A stretch of DNA of 64,000 bases from Nannocystis pusilla (GTDB taxonomy: Bacteria > Myxococcota_A > Polyangia > Nannocystales > Nannocystaceae). This document shows positions 33,516-42,445 of the stretch, in pieces. The stretch is taken from positions 434,001-498,000 of the forward strand of contig NZ_JAIRAU010000001.1 of NCBI RefSeq assembly GCF_020073745.1, written 5' to 3'. How positions within the stretch are numbered: position 1 is the stretch's first letter; each line of letters opens with the position of its first letter. The notes under the pieces were generated by a model that ran no database searches, was not told the DNA's origin, and saw only the letters and a program-made list of their open reading frames with translations. Made by a program: the position numbers and the translations under genes.

Positions 33516-34749
33516 GACGTGCGCGCTGGCATGCGGGCGGACCGTCGAACAGGCGCAGCCGAAGGAGGCGCCTCCGCCGGTCGAGCCGACCCCGGCGCCG
33601 GAGAAGGAGAAGGAGGCGCCGCCGCCGGAGCCGACGTCGCCGGAGCCGACGGCCGAGGAGGTGCGGCGGGCCGAGGCGGCCGCGCACCGGGTCGTGTTCG
33701 CCGACCGGATCTCGTTCGGCTACGTGCTGCTGCTGACGGGGCCGCCCGGGCCGGCCCCGACCCGCGAGGAGCTGCAGGCGATCGTGCGGCGGATGTTCGC
33801 CGAGAGCGTCGGCGACGCGGAGGTCGAGCTGCTGCTCGACCTGGTGGCCACGCCGCCGCGCGCGGACCTGAGCGCGCTGCGCGGGCCGGGCGAAGCTGTC
33901 CCGAAGGCCAGTGACGAGCAGCCGAGCGACCCGGAGGCGGCGGCGCGGGTGTGGGCGACGTCCGACCTGCTCGGGCTCGAGATCGAGGCGCTGCCGGCCG
34001 AGGCGATCGAGGCCAAGCTGCTCCTCGACCCCGAGCTGACGCGGGCGCTCGAGCCCGAGGAGCGGACCAGCCTGCCGGAGCGCACGCAGCTGGTGCTGCT
34101 GCGCGTGCTCTACCGCAACCAAAACGGGGTCCGCGGGCTCCGGCTGTTGCAGGCGCTGGTGCGGGCGGTGGCCGGCGAGACGGGCGCGCTCGTGCACGAC
34201 CCCGACACGCTCGAGACGGTCGGGCCGGCGGCGTTCGCTGCGCGCCGGCTGCAGGCCAGCCTCGGCAACATCGCCGACCAGGTCGCCGTGGTCCCGTTCA
34301 TCGACTCGCACCAGCCCGATGCGGTCCGCCTCACGACCCGCGGCATGCGGCGCTTCGGCAGCGTCGACCTCGAGCTCGACGGGCTGTCGCGCGACCTGCC
34401 GGCGCTGCAGCAGGCGACCTATTTCTTGCACGGGCTCGGGCTCGTGATGGTGCGATTGGGAGAATTCGACCGTTCGGGCTTCGCGGTCGAGGCCCCGGAG
34501 GTCATCGGGCTGCACTATCGCGACTGCGTGGACGCCTACGCGGGCCAGGTCGCGTTGCCGCGGTGCAGCGCGTGTCCGGAAGAAGTGGAGATCCACCTCG
34601 TGGAGCGCCCGGCAGAGCCGCATGACCCACCCGGACATGTGGTCGCGCGGATCGTCGCGCCGCAGCCGATCAGCAGCCGCGCCGACTACGATCACATCGC
34701 ATGGATCCGCGCCGCGCTCGACAGAGTGCTCGGCAGACCCGCCGTGTGA
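33466..34749 (+). CDS. Lipoprotein of unknown function with a repeat-derived signal peptide
   Basis: About 427 residues. Starting at the ATG of 33466 gives MTQGTLFKRTCLWGHVLTC followed by ALAC, a plausible lipobox; the hydrophobic core is encoded by the 14-bp repeat array. A TTG at 33445 is an alternative. A Pro/Glu-rich linker of about 40 residues follows, as in many Nannocystis-type lipoproteins. The folded part (VVFADRISFGYVLLLTG, later GALVHDPDTLETVG and VPFIDSHQPDAVRLTTRG) resembles uncharacterised proteins and I cannot name the family. Near the end CSAC provides a possible disulphide or metal site. Confidence 0.65.
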   Translation: MTQGTLFKRTCLWGHVLTCALACGRTVEQAQPKEAPPPVEPTPAPEKEKEAPPPEPTSPEPTAEEVRRAEAAAHRVVFADRISFGYVLLLTGPPGPAPTREELQAIVRRMFAESVGDAEVELLLDLVATPPRADLSALRGPGEAVPKASDEQPSDPEAAARVWATSDLLGLEIEALPAEAIEAKLLLDPELTRALEPEERTSLPERTQLVLLRVLYRNQNGVRGLRLLQALVRAVAGETGALVHDPDTLETVGPAAFAARRLQASLGNIADQVAVVPFIDSHQPDAVRLTTRGMRRFGSVDLELDGLSRDLPALQQATYFLHGLGLVMVRLGEFDRSGFAVEAPEVIGLHYRDCVDAYAGQVALPRCSACPEEVEIHLVERPAEPHDPPGHVVARIVAPQPISSRADYDHIAWIRAALDRVLGRPAV

Positions 34750-34830
34750 CGCCAGGTCTGCGCTCGCCGGGGCCCGCCCGCCCACGGCCGCAGGTTGGCG
34801 CGTCGACGCCAGGCCCGATATACTGGTGAA

Positions 34831-34846
34831 GGGCCGCGTGCGGCCC
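34831..34846 (+). terminator. Candidate hairpin terminator
   Basis: GGGCCGC-GT-GCGGCCC gives seven pairs around a two-base loop, about 80 bases after the lipoprotein stop, followed by CTTG. No long T-run. Confidence 0.4.
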
Positions 34847-34924
34847 CTTGCAGCCAGGCTCGAACGTCATTTCAGCGCGCCCCCTCGGCTCTCTGGGCGC
34901 AAAAATCCGAGCCTCGGGACTGCC

Positions 34925-34990
34925 TTTCCGGGTCTACTCCCCGGGTCTGCTTTTCGGGTCTTCTTTTCGGGTCTTCTTTTCGGGTCTTCG
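34925..34990. repeat. Short tandem repeats upstream of the VWA lipoprotein
   Basis: At least three exact copies of the 13-mer CTTTTCGGGTCTT, preceded by two degenerate ones with GGGTCTAC and GGGTCTGC. They lie about 40-100 bases before the next start codon and are locally pyrimidine-rich, so they may influence transcription or simply vary in number between strains. Confidence 0.7.
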
Positions 34991-35026
34991 GGCCCCCACT
35001 GATCTTACTCCTTGTCTGAGGTCGCC

Positions 35027-36715
35027 ATGTCCTCCCTTCGCGGGTCCCCCCCTGCGTGCTCGTCAACCTCTGGTCGCTTGGTTCGCGCGGCGGACACCGT
35101 CCGCGTCGCGGCACTGTCGGCGTTGCTCGCCGGCTGTTCGTCGGCGGCCGGGCTCGACGAGGCGCAGAGCGGAGGCAGCGGCACGGATGGGTTCGGCGAC
35201 GTGTCCGGGGCCGCGTCGGGCTCGGCCGACTCGGCGGGCGGCAACGGCACCGAGGAGCCGACCGGCTGGGGCAGCACGACGGGCGCCGACGAGACGGGGC
35301 CGGTCTCGAGCTCGGGCACCGGCGACGAGCCGTCCCCCCCGCAGTTCGACGAGCCGTCGCCGAGCGACGAGAAAGACCCGCAGAACGTCCCCGAAGCCGA
35401 CCTGTGCGCCGCCGACGAGACGACCGCGTGGCGCCTGGCCGTGCGCGACGCCGACGCGATGTCGTCGCCGGCGCACGCCCGCCAGGCGATGCTCGGGCCG
35501 TGGCCCTCGCTGACCGGCGTGGAGGTGCGGCCGTGGGAGTTCCTCAACTATTACACGTTCGCCTACCCGCTGGCGCCGCCGGGCCAGCTGCTGGCGGCCG
35601 CGCAGCTGCGCGCGAGCCAGGATGACCTCGGGGACATGTTCGAGCTGCAGGTGGCGGTCCGCGGGCCGGAGATGACCGCGACCGAGCGCCCGTCGCTGCA
35701 CCTGACGCTCGCGCTCGACAACTCGGGGTCGATGGCGGGCAAGGCGCTCGAGCTGCTGAAGAGCGCGAGCCACGTGCTGGCCGCCCAGCTGCGCGTCGGC
35801 GACTCGGTGGCGGTGGTCAGCTGGTCCCAGATCGGCTCGGTGCTGCTGCCGCCGATGATGGTGTCGGGCCCGAACGACGCCAAGCTGCTGCAGGCGATCG
35901 ACACGTTCACCGTCGGCGGCGCGGCCGAGCTGACGCAGGCGCTGAGCGCCGCCTACGCCGCGGCTGACCAGCAATATGTCCCGAAGGACATCAACCGCGT
36001 GGTCTTCATCAGCGACGGCGGCGCGACCGCGACGCAGGACGACCTGCTGCTGCTGGCCCAGCGCGCCGCCGACGAGCCGCTCAAGACCGGCATCCACGCG
36101 ATCGCCGTCGGCGTCGGCGACCCGGCGCTGTACCGCGACGACCTCATCAACGCCATCGGCGTGGCCGGCGCGGGGCCCTCGGTCTACGTCGGCAGCCCGG
36201 AGGCGGCGGAGAACCAGCTCGGCGCGCGCTTCGTCGGCCTGGTCGGCCTGACCGCGTCGTCGGTCGACGTCCACGTCACGCTGCCGCCAGGCCTCCAGCT
36301 CGAGGCCGTGGGTTCGGCGCCCGACGTCGAGGTCGTCGGCCAGGACCACGTGACCGCGGCGCCGAACGACCGCGTGGTGCTGCACCGCCGGCTCCGCCCC
36401 TGCGTCGCCGACCTCGACCACAACGGCGCGATCGCGGTCCAGATCGGCTGGACCGACGCCCTCACCGGCGAGCCCAAGCAGGCCACCGCCGAGTGGAAGC
36501 TGACCGAGCTGCTGTCCGGCGACACGAGCTGGGTGGCCAAGGGCGAGGCGGTGCTGGCGTACGCCGAGGCGCTGCGGGCCATCCAGTACCACGCGGGCCA
36601 CACCGAGGCGATCGACGCGGCGTGGGAGCGGCTGAAGGCGGCGAAGGCGGCGCTGCCCGACGATCAGGAGCTGGCGGAGATCGAGCAGATGCTCGCGGCC
36701 CTGCAAGAGCCGTAG
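35027..36715 (+). CDS. Lipoprotein with a von Willebrand factor A domain
   Basis: Protein of 562 residues. The ATG at 35027 has GAGG six bases upstream. A signal peptide ends at LSALLAGC, a good lipobox. About 100 residues of Ser/Gly/Thr/Asp-rich linker follow, typical for surface lipoproteins of this group. The VWA domain has an intact MIDAS site (LALDNSGSMAGKA) and VVFISDGGAT. A YfbK-like N-terminal segment (RPWEFLNYYTFAY) precedes it, as in the YfbK/VWA proteins of many bacteria. The C-terminal part is a helical tail. A repeat copy is translated as QYVPKDINR near 35974. Likely a surface protein; its partner is unknown. Confidence 0.85.
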   Translation: MSSLRGSPPACSSTSGRLVRAADTVRVAALSALLAGCSSAAGLDEAQSGGSGTDGFGDVSGAASGSADSAGGNGTEEPTGWGSTTGADETGPVSSSGTGDEPSPPQFDEPSPSDEKDPQNVPEADLCAADETTAWRLAVRDADAMSSPAHARQAMLGPWPSLTGVEVRPWEFLNYYTFAYPLAPPGQLLAAAQLRASQDDLGDMFELQVAVRGPEMTATERPSLHLTLALDNSGSMAGKALELLKSASHVLAAQLRVGDSVAVVSWSQIGSVLLPPMMVSGPNDAKLLQAIDTFTVGGAAELTQALSAAYAAADQQYVPKDINRVVFISDGGATATQDDLLLLAQRAADEPLKTGIHAIAVGVGDPALYRDDLINAIGVAGAGPSVYVGSPEAAENQLGARFVGLVGLTASSVDVHVTLPPGLQLEAVGSAPDVEVVGQDHVTAAPNDRVVLHRRLRPCVADLDHNGAIAVQIGWTDALTGEPKQATAEWKLTELLSGDTSWVAKGEAVLAYAEALRAIQYHAGHTEAIDAAWERLKAAKAALPDDQELAEIEQMLAALQEP

Positions 36716-36730
36716 TAGAGTCGCGCGGCC

Positions 36731-37267
36731 ATGGACGCCGCGCCGCCGCTCGTGTGGATCGACCTCGAGATGTCGGGCCTCGACCCCGACCGCTGCCAGA
36801 TCCTCGAGATCGCGGCGATCATCACCGACGGCGACCTCAACGTCGTCGCCGAGGGCCCCGACCTGGTGATCCACCAGCCCGACGAGGTGCTGGCGGCGAT
36901 GGACGAGTGGTGCACGCGCCAGCACGGCGCGAGCGGGCTGACGGCGGCGGTGCAGGCGTCGACGGTGTCGCTCGCCGACGCGGAGGCGCAGGTGCTCGAG
37001 CTGGTCCGCCGCCACTGCCCGCCCGGCAAGTCGCCGCTGTGCGGCAACTCGATCGGCCACGACCGCAGGTTCCTGATCCGCTACATGCCCGCGCTCACCG
37101 GTCACCTCAGCTACCGCAACATCGACGTGTCGTCGGTCAAGGAGCTGGTCCGCCGCTGGTACCCCAACGTCAGCGCGCCCGCCAAGCGCGAGACCCACCG
37201 CGCGCTCGACGACATCCGTGAGTCGATCGCGGAGCTCCGGTTCTACCGCGAGCACGTGTTCCGCTGA
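36731..37267 (+). CDS. orn: Oligoribonuclease
   Basis: Protein of 178 residues that degrades 2-5 nt RNAs, and in many bacteria the pGpG released from cyclic di-GMP. The DEDDh signature is complete: WIDLEMSGLDP for the first Asp and Glu, GNSIGHDRRFL for the third acid, and HRALDDIRES with the general-base His and last Asp. It is slightly variant in the usual N-terminal region but of normal length. It follows the VWA gene by 16 bases and precedes the MFS gene by five, so the three may form an operon. Confidence 0.93.
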   Translation: MDAAPPLVWIDLEMSGLDPDRCQILEIAAIITDGDLNVVAEGPDLVIHQPDEVLAAMDEWCTRQHGASGLTAAVQASTVSLADAEAQVLELVRRHCPPGKSPLCGNSIGHDRRFLIRYMPALTGHLSYRNIDVSSVKELVRRWYPNVSAPAKRETHRALDDIRESIAELRFYREHVFR

Positions 37268-37271
37268 GCCG

Positions 37272-38459
37272 ATGCGCACGGCCGCGTTCAAGCTGCACTA
37301 CTTCCTGCTGTACGCGGTGGTCGGGGCATACCTGCCCTATGTGCCAGTGTTCTTGGGACATGACCTGAAGTTACCGGACAGCCAGATCGGGTGGATCACC
37401 GGCTGCTACGGCCTCGCGGTCGTGCTCGCCCCGCCGGTGATGGCGGCCCTGGCCGACCGCAAGCTGCCCGGTCGCACGCTGGTGGCCGCCGGCTACCTGC
37501 TGTCGTGCGCGGTGCTGCTGGCGTTCGCGTGGGCCCAAGGGTTCGCGGCGGCGCTGCTGCTGTCGGCCGCGTTCGGGCTGGCCTACACGCCGCTGACGCC
37601 GCTGCTCGACGGGCTGACGTTCGCCGAGATGGCCCGCACGCGCGCGACGGGGACGCCGCCGCCGACCTACGGGGCGCTGCGCGTGTGGGGCAGCCTCGGC
37701 TTCATGGCGCCGGCGTTCGTGCTGTTCGCGGTGATGTACTCGGGCCTGGCGAGCGGGCGCGCGGCGATGCTGGTCAGCGCGGCCGCGGCCCTGCTGGCGG
37801 CCGTGTGCGCGCGCCTGCTGCCCCGGGTGCCGCCGGAGCCGCGCAGCGCGGCGGTGCCGACGGCGGCGGCGTGGGCCGAATTGCGGCGACCGCCGACGCT
37901 CGCGCTGATCGCCCCGCTGGTGCTGCTGTTCGCGTCGATCAGCGTGTTCTACGCCTTCTACCCGCGGCTGGTGGTCGAGGTGGGGATCGATCCGGCGTGG
38001 GTGGGGCTGGTGTCGAACCTCGGGGTGCTGTTCGAGCTGCCGTGGATCTTCCTGGCGCCGGCGATCCTCCGCCGCGCGAGCGTGCGCTCGCTGATGCTGT
38101 TCGGGGCGGCGTGCATGGCCGGGCGCATGGCGCTGCTGGCCGTGGTGGCGACGCCGACGACGGTGCTGGCGACGCAGGTGCTGCACGGGCCGGTGGTGCT
38201 GAGCCTGTACCTGCTGCCGCCGATGGTGCTCGACCACAAGGCGAGGCCGGACTTCCGCAACTCGGTGCAGGGGCTGTACGCGGCGCTGTGCTACGGAGCG
38301 GCGCGCTTCGTCGGCTCGGGCGCGGCCGGACACGCGGCGGAGTTCGGGCTGCAATGGGCCTTCGCGCTCGCGGCCGCGTTCGCGCTCGCAGCCGCGCTGT
38401 GGCTGGCGCTCGCGTGGCGCGACCCTGCCGTCGAGGCCGCGCTGCGGGGCTCGCGGTGA
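37272..38459 (+). CDS. MFS transporter (MFS_1-like, HcaT/LacY-type)
   Basis: Protein of 395 residues with twelve predicted membrane helices. The start FKLHYFLLYAVVGAYLPYVP and the loop MAALADRKLPGRTL are typical of the MFS_1-like group that includes 3-phenylpropionate and sugar permeases. The substrate cannot be told. A degenerate copy of the palindrome (GGGACATGAC) near 37355 is translated as FLGHDLKLPD in the loop after the first helix. It follows orn by five bases. Confidence 0.88.
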   Translation: MRTAAFKLHYFLLYAVVGAYLPYVPVFLGHDLKLPDSQIGWITGCYGLAVVLAPPVMAALADRKLPGRTLVAAGYLLSCAVLLAFAWAQGFAAALLLSAAFGLAYTPLTPLLDGLTFAEMARTRATGTPPPTYGALRVWGSLGFMAPAFVLFAVMYSGLASGRAAMLVSAAAALLAAVCARLLPRVPPEPRSAAVPTAAAWAELRRPPTLALIAPLVLLFASISVFYAFYPRLVVEVGIDPAWVGLVSNLGVLFELPWIFLAPAILRRASVRSLMLFGAACMAGRMALLAVVATPTTVLATQVLHGPVVLSLYLLPPMVLDHKARPDFRNSVQGLYAALCYGAARFVGSGAAGHAAEFGLQWAFALAAAFALAAALWLALAWRDPAVEAALRGSR

Positions 38460-38504
38460 CGGCGCCGCGATAACGACCTGGAGGCCAAGCCGTGAGTGTT
38501 CTTC

Positions 38505-38558
38505 GGGACATGCTTGGATGAACATGTCATTGAGGGCATGCTCTTGAGAACATGGCCG
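38505..38558. repeat. 14-bp phased palindromic repeat array
   Basis: CATG cores at 38509, 38523, 38537 and 38551, exactly 14 bp apart, between the convergent MFS and DUF1552 genes. Confidence 0.88.
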
Positions 38559-38571
38559 GATGGCCCGGTGC

Positions 38572-39903
38572 TCAGGCGTCGAGGCGCAGGCCGGTGAGGG
38601 GGCGATCGCCGTCCTCGCCGAAGCTGGTGTCGGGCAGGCCGAGGGCCTGGAGGATCGAGACGTAGAGGCGGGCCAGCGGGGTGCCCGTGGCGTACATGAG
38701 GTGGCGGCCGCCGCCCCACAGGTCGTCGGCGCCGGCGACGACGATCGGCAGGTCGTGGTGGGTGTGGTTGTTGCCGTCGCCGACGTCGCTGCCGAGCAGG
38801 ACGATCGTCGAGCGCAGCAGGTCGCCGTCGCCGTCGGGCGTGTCGGCCAGGCGCTGCAGCAGGCGCGCGAACTGGGCGACCTGCCAGGCGTCGACCTGGC
38901 GCAGGGCGGCCTTCTTGGCGGGGTCACCGGCGTGATGGGACAGGTCGTGATGGCCGCCCTCGACGCCGAGGAACGGGAAGGCGCGGTTGCTGGCGGCGTT
39001 GCCGAGCATGAAGGAGAGCGCGCGGGTGCGGTCGCAGGCGAGCGCGAGGACCATGAGCTCGGTCATCATGTCGACGTGGGCGAGGAAGTCGGCCGGCTCG
39101 CCGGGCGAGGCGGCGGCCTTGCACGCGCCGAGGCCGACCGGGGCGTCGACCTGCCGCTCGAGCGCGCGCAGGCCGTCGAGGTAGGCGTCGAGGCGGACGC
39201 GGTCGCCGACGCCGAGGTCGCCCTCGAGGTCGTGGACGTCGGCGAGCACGACGTCGAGGACGGAGCGGCGGTTGGCGCGTCGCTCCGCCCGCGCGGCCGC
39301 GCCGGCGCCGGGGTCGTCGCCGGCGAGCAGGACGTCGAAGGCGAGCCGCGGGGAGGTGAGCTTGGGCAGGGGCGTGGTCGGCGTCGACCAGGAGATCGAT
39401 CGGTGATAGGCGCAGCCGAAGCCGATGTCGCAGGCGCCGAAGGACCCACCGCCCTCGCAACCGAGCTGCAGCGAGGCGAGCGGGGTGGCGCCCGCGATCG
39501 CGGCGGCGAAGCGCTGGTCGAGCGAGACGCCGACGTGCAGGTCGACCTCGGAGCGCCGCGCCTTGCGGGCGGTGAGGAAGGCGGCCGTGCCCGAGGCGTG
39601 CGAGCCGGGCGCGTCAGGCATGCCGGGGGCGTTGGCGAGGCCGCTGAACACGAGCACGCGATCCCGCACGGGCGCGAGCGCGGCCAGCGAGGGCGACAGC
39701 TCCAGGGTCGCGTGCGGGACCGGGAACCACGCGTCGCCGACGACGCCGTTGGGCACGAAGTAACACAGGAGCCGCCGCGGAGCGATCGATTCGGCGCCGC
39801 GCGCGAGCGGCCGCATGACGTCGAGGAACGGCAGGCCGACCGCGACGGCGCCGCCGGCCAGGAAGGCGCGGCGCGAGAGGACGCGACGGGTCGAGGACTT
39901 CAC
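38572..39903 (-). CDS. DUF1552 secreted protein with Tat signal
   Basis: Protein of 443 residues. The GTG at 39903 has GGGAGG just upstream and begins a twin-arginine signal (LSRRAFLAGGAVAVGLPFLD). The rest matches the DUF1552 family: RLLCYFVPNGVVGDAWFP near the start, HASGTAAFLTAR, a central SLQLGCEGGG and GVEGGHHDLSHH, and DLPIVVAGADDLWGGGRHL near the end. The family resembles alkaline-phosphatase/sulfatase-like secreted proteins, with many His and Asp residues suggesting metal binding. In Planctomycetes and Myxococcota it nearly always accompanies a DUF1592/1588-type partner, which lies just upstream here. Confidence 0.88.
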   Translation of the reverse strand: MKSSTRRVLSRRAFLAGGAVAVGLPFLDVMRPLARGAESIAPRRLLCYFVPNGVVGDAWFPVPHATLELSPSLAALAPVRDRVLVFSGLANAPGMPDAPGSHASGTAAFLTARKARRSEVDLHVGVSLDQRFAAAIAGATPLASLQLGCEGGGSFGACDIGFGCAYHRSISWSTPTTPLPKLTSPRLAFDVLLAGDDPGAGAAARAERRANRRSVLDVVLADVHDLEGDLGVGDRVRLDAYLDGLRALERQVDAPVGLGACKAAASPGEPADFLAHVDMMTELMVLALACDRTRALSFMLGNAASNRAFPFLGVEGGHHDLSHHAGDPAKKAALRQVDAWQVAQFARLLQRLADTPDGDGDLLRSTIVLLGSDVGDGNNHTHHDLPIVVAGADDLWGGGRHLMYATGTPLARLYVSILQALGLPDTSFGEDGDRPLTGLRLDA

Positions 39904-39935
39904 GAAACCTCCCGCGGGTCGTGAGGCTGGGCGAC

Positions 39936-39962
39936 AGAACATGTCCTTGTGGACATGATCGA
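39936..39962. repeat. Palindromic repeat pair
   Basis: CATG cores at 39940 and 39954, 14 bp apart, in the gap between the DUF1592-type gene and the DUF1552 gene of the same operon. Confidence 0.8.
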
Positions 39963-39985
39963 TCGGGCGGCCGTGGAGGCCGAAT

Positions 39986-41563
39986 TCACGGGGCCTCCTG
40001 GGCCCGGCGGGCCCGGAACGGATCGCTCTGGACGACGGCGACGATGAGGGCGACGAGGTCGCGGCCGGCGGCGACGAACCGGGAATGGATGTCCTCGAGG
40101 ACAGGTGCGTCGTCGGCCACGAGCTCGCGGCCGAGCGCGTAGGTCATGACCTTGGTGGCGACGCAGCGGGTGAAGCGAGGGTCGTCGGCGAGGATCGTCG
40201 CGAGCCCTGGGGCGCCGTCGAAGCGCTCGCCGGTGAGCAGCTGGCCGGCGGCGTCGATGAGCTCGCCGTGCTCGCTGCCCCGCCAGGCGCCGACGGCGTC
40301 GTAGTGCTCGAAGGCGAGGCCGATCGGGTCGAGGACGGCGTGGCAGCCGGCGCAGGCGGGGTTGGCCCGGTGCTGCTCGAGGCGCTCGCGCGCGGTGCTG
40401 GCGTCGCTCCCGGCCTGGGCGGCGGCGTCGGGCGGCGGCGGCGGCAACGGGGAGCACAGCAGCTGCTCGAGCACGAAGCGGCCGCGACGGGTCGGCGAGC
40501 TGGCGAACGGATAGGCGAGCACGGTCATGAGGCCCGGCTCGGTGAGCAGGCCGCGGCGCTCGTGCGCGGCGAGGTCGATGCGCGTGAAGCCGTCGCCGGC
40601 GAGGTCGTCGTCGAGGCGGTACAGCGCGGCGAGCTCGGCGTCGACGTGGGCGTGGCTGTCGAGCAGGAGGTCGCGGAGGTCGCGGCCGGGGACCAGGAAC
40701 TCGCGGAAGCGCCGGCGCATGGCCTCGCGCATCGAGTCGCGCAGGGCGTCGTCGTAGTGCGGGTAGCGGTGGGCGTCGCGGAAGATGTCGTCGAGGCCGC
40801 GGAAGTACAGCCACTGCCCGGCGAAGCCGTCGACGAAGCCGCCGGCGCGCGGGTCGGCGAGCATGCGCGTGACCTCGCGGGCGAGGGTGTCCGGGTGCTG
40901 CAAGGCGCCGACCATGGCGAGGGTCAGCAGGTCCTCGTCGGGCGCGCTGCTCCACAAGAAGTAGGACAGGCGCGCGGCGAGGGCGTAGTCGTCGAGCCAG
41001 TGCGACTCGCCGGGCGGGCCGCCGTCGCGCTCCCAGCGGAAGGTGAAGTTGGGCGACAGCAGGGCGGCCTCGAGCACGCGGCGCAGGCCGGGGTCGCGGT
41101 CGGCCGGGTCGACGAGGGCGAGGTAGCGGACGAGCTCGTCCCCGGTCGGCGGGCGCCGCCAGGCGCGGGTCAGCAGCGAGTCGACGATCGTGCGCAGGCA
41201 CGGCGGCGGATCGGCGGGATCGGGCTCGCACACGAACAGCGCCGCGCGGGCCGGTTCGGAGGTCAGCACGGCGCCGGCGATCGCCTCGGCGCTGTGCTGA
41301 TAGAGCTGGACCAGCAGCGCCGAGGGCGGCTGCGCGGCGGCGACGGTGTCGAAGCCGAGCGCGGGCGGATCACCGGGGAACTCGCGCGCGAGCGTGGCCT
41401 CGACGCCGAGGACGTCGCGCACCGTGCCGGCGTACTCGAACGCGGTGAGGCGATGGACCATGACCTCGGGGACAGGTGGCGCGACGGCCTCGGGCGCGCA
41501 CGCGACGAGCGCGAGCGCCCCGCCGAGCGCGCGTGTGCGCCAGGTGCAGCCGCGACGTCGCAT
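39986..41563 (-). CDS. DUF1592/DUF1588/DUF1585 secreted cytochrome-like protein
   Basis: About 525 residues, the usual partner of DUF1552 proteins. The ATG at 41563 has GGAG upstream and begins a signal ending in ALALVAC, so it may be lipidated. Family hallmarks in order are HRLTAFEYAGTVRDVLGV (DUF1587), TRAWRRPPTGDELVRYLAL (DUF1595), ARLSYFLWSSAPDEDLL (DUF1592), RRGRFVLEQLLCSPLPPPPP and NPACAGCHAVLDPIGLAFEHYD (DUF1588, with a CxxCH haem site), and FTRCVATKVMTYALGRE (DUF1585). The haem site suggests electron transfer on the cell surface or in the periplasm. Confidence 0.9.
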   Translation of the reverse strand: MRRRGCTWRTRALGGALALVACAPEAVAPPVPEVMVHRLTAFEYAGTVRDVLGVEATLAREFPGDPPALGFDTVAAAQPPSALLVQLYQHSAEAIAGAVLTSEPARAALFVCEPDPADPPPCLRTIVDSLLTRAWRRPPTGDELVRYLALVDPADRDPGLRRVLEAALLSPNFTFRWERDGGPPGESHWLDDYALAARLSYFLWSSAPDEDLLTLAMVGALQHPDTLAREVTRMLADPRAGGFVDGFAGQWLYFRGLDDIFRDAHRYPHYDDALRDSMREAMRRRFREFLVPGRDLRDLLLDSHAHVDAELAALYRLDDDLAGDGFTRIDLAAHERRGLLTEPGLMTVLAYPFASSPTRRGRFVLEQLLCSPLPPPPPDAAAQAGSDASTARERLEQHRANPACAGCHAVLDPIGLAFEHYDAVGAWRGSEHGELIDAAGQLLTGERFDGAPGLATILADDPRFTRCVATKVMTYALGRELVADDAPVLEDIHSRFVAAGRDLVALIVAVVQSDPFRARRAQEAP

Positions 41564-41577
41564 GGCCGGCTCCGCGA

Positions 41578-42255
41578 TCAGGCGCGCCGACGCCGGCGCC
41601 ACGGGCCGACGAGCGCGAGGAGGGCGAGGCCGAGCAGGTCGGGCGCGCCGGGGGCCGCGTTGCAGCCGCAGCCCTCCTTGTCGCCGCTGCTGCCGCCGCC
41701 ATCGGTGTCACCGTCGGTGCTGCCGTCGGGGTCGGCACCGGTGGCGCCGCTCGGGTCGACGGGCCCGGTCGTCGGGTCGGTGTCGCCTTCGCTGTCGCCC
41801 TCGCTGTCGCCGGCGGTCTCGGTGGGGGATTCGCCGGTCTCGCTGTCGGTCGCGGGGCCTTCGGTCTCGGCGCCGATGTCCTTCACCTCGATCGAGATCT
41901 CGTGCGAGTCCTGGAACTGGCCGCTGTCGCCCTCGGCCCGCAAGCTGTGGAGGCCGGGGGCCAGCGTCACCTCGAGGGTGCACGTGAAGGTGTCGTCGTC
42001 GGAACAGAGCACGGGGGCCTGGTCGTCGACGACGAGGGAGACCTGGGAGCCGAGGAAGATCTCGAACTCGATGGTGACCGGGACGACGGCGTCGGGCGAG
42101 CCGTCGATGACCGCGCCGGTCTCGGGCGTGACGATGGCGAGCGAGGCCACGGGGATGTCGCTGTCGCTCTCACCGGTGGTGACGGGCTGGGCGGCGGACA
42201 CCGGGGCGGCGACGAGGCACAGGAGAGCAGTCGAACCAAGAATAAGCGAACGCAT
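41578..42255 (-). CDS. Secreted acidic protein with a MYXO-CTERM-like tail
   Basis: Protein of 225 residues. The ATG at 42255 begins a signal peptide ending in APVSAAQ. Residues 40-125 look like one beta-sandwich (TPETGAVIDGSPDAVVPVTI), then a Glu/Asp/Thr/Ser/Gly-rich linker of about 70 residues. The end is GCGCNAAPGAPDLLGLALLA, then a short helix and WRRRRRA: the Cys-containing turn, membrane helix and Arg cluster of the MYXO-CTERM sorting signal. Such proteins are exported, processed and surface-attached in Myxococcota. Two dyad operator-like sites lie just upstream. Confidence 0.8.
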   Translation of the reverse strand: MRSLILGSTALLCLVAAPVSAAQPVTTGESDSDIPVASLAIVTPETGAVIDGSPDAVVPVTIEFEIFLGSQVSLVVDDQAPVLCSDDDTFTCTLEVTLAPGLHSLRAEGDSGQFQDSHEISIEVKDIGAETEGPATDSETGESPTETAGDSEGDSEGDTDPTTGPVDPSGATGADPDGSTDGDTDGGGSSGDKEGCGCNAAPGAPDLLGLALLALVGPWRRRRRA

Positions 42256-42291
42256 GCCGATGGGGGTAGCAAGGCCGCTCGGGCCGGTCAA

Positions 42292-42398
42292 GTGTGACAC
42301 CGATGCCGCGGTCACGCGGCCGCCGGCCGCGGTCGAGATGGTTGAAAGGACAGGTCGCGTGCGCGGGTGTGACCGCGATGTCGCGGTCACACCCGCGC
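42292..42398. promoter_or_regulatory. Pair of operator-like dyads upstream of the MYXO-CTERM gene
   Basis: Two copies of a 24-mer starting GTGTGAC and ending CGCGGTCAC (42292-42315 and 42367-42390; 21 of 24 identical) lie 75 bp apart. The second is embedded in a perfect 18-bp inverted repeat with a two-base centre (42361-42398). They lie 37-143 bases before the start of the minus-strand gene, which fits binding of a dimeric regulator. A single 14-bp repeat copy lies between them. Confidence 0.65.
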
Positions 42399-42445
42399 CG
42401 GTGCCCGCGGACGGTCGAGGGGCGGCGGCTCCGCGTCGTTATGAG

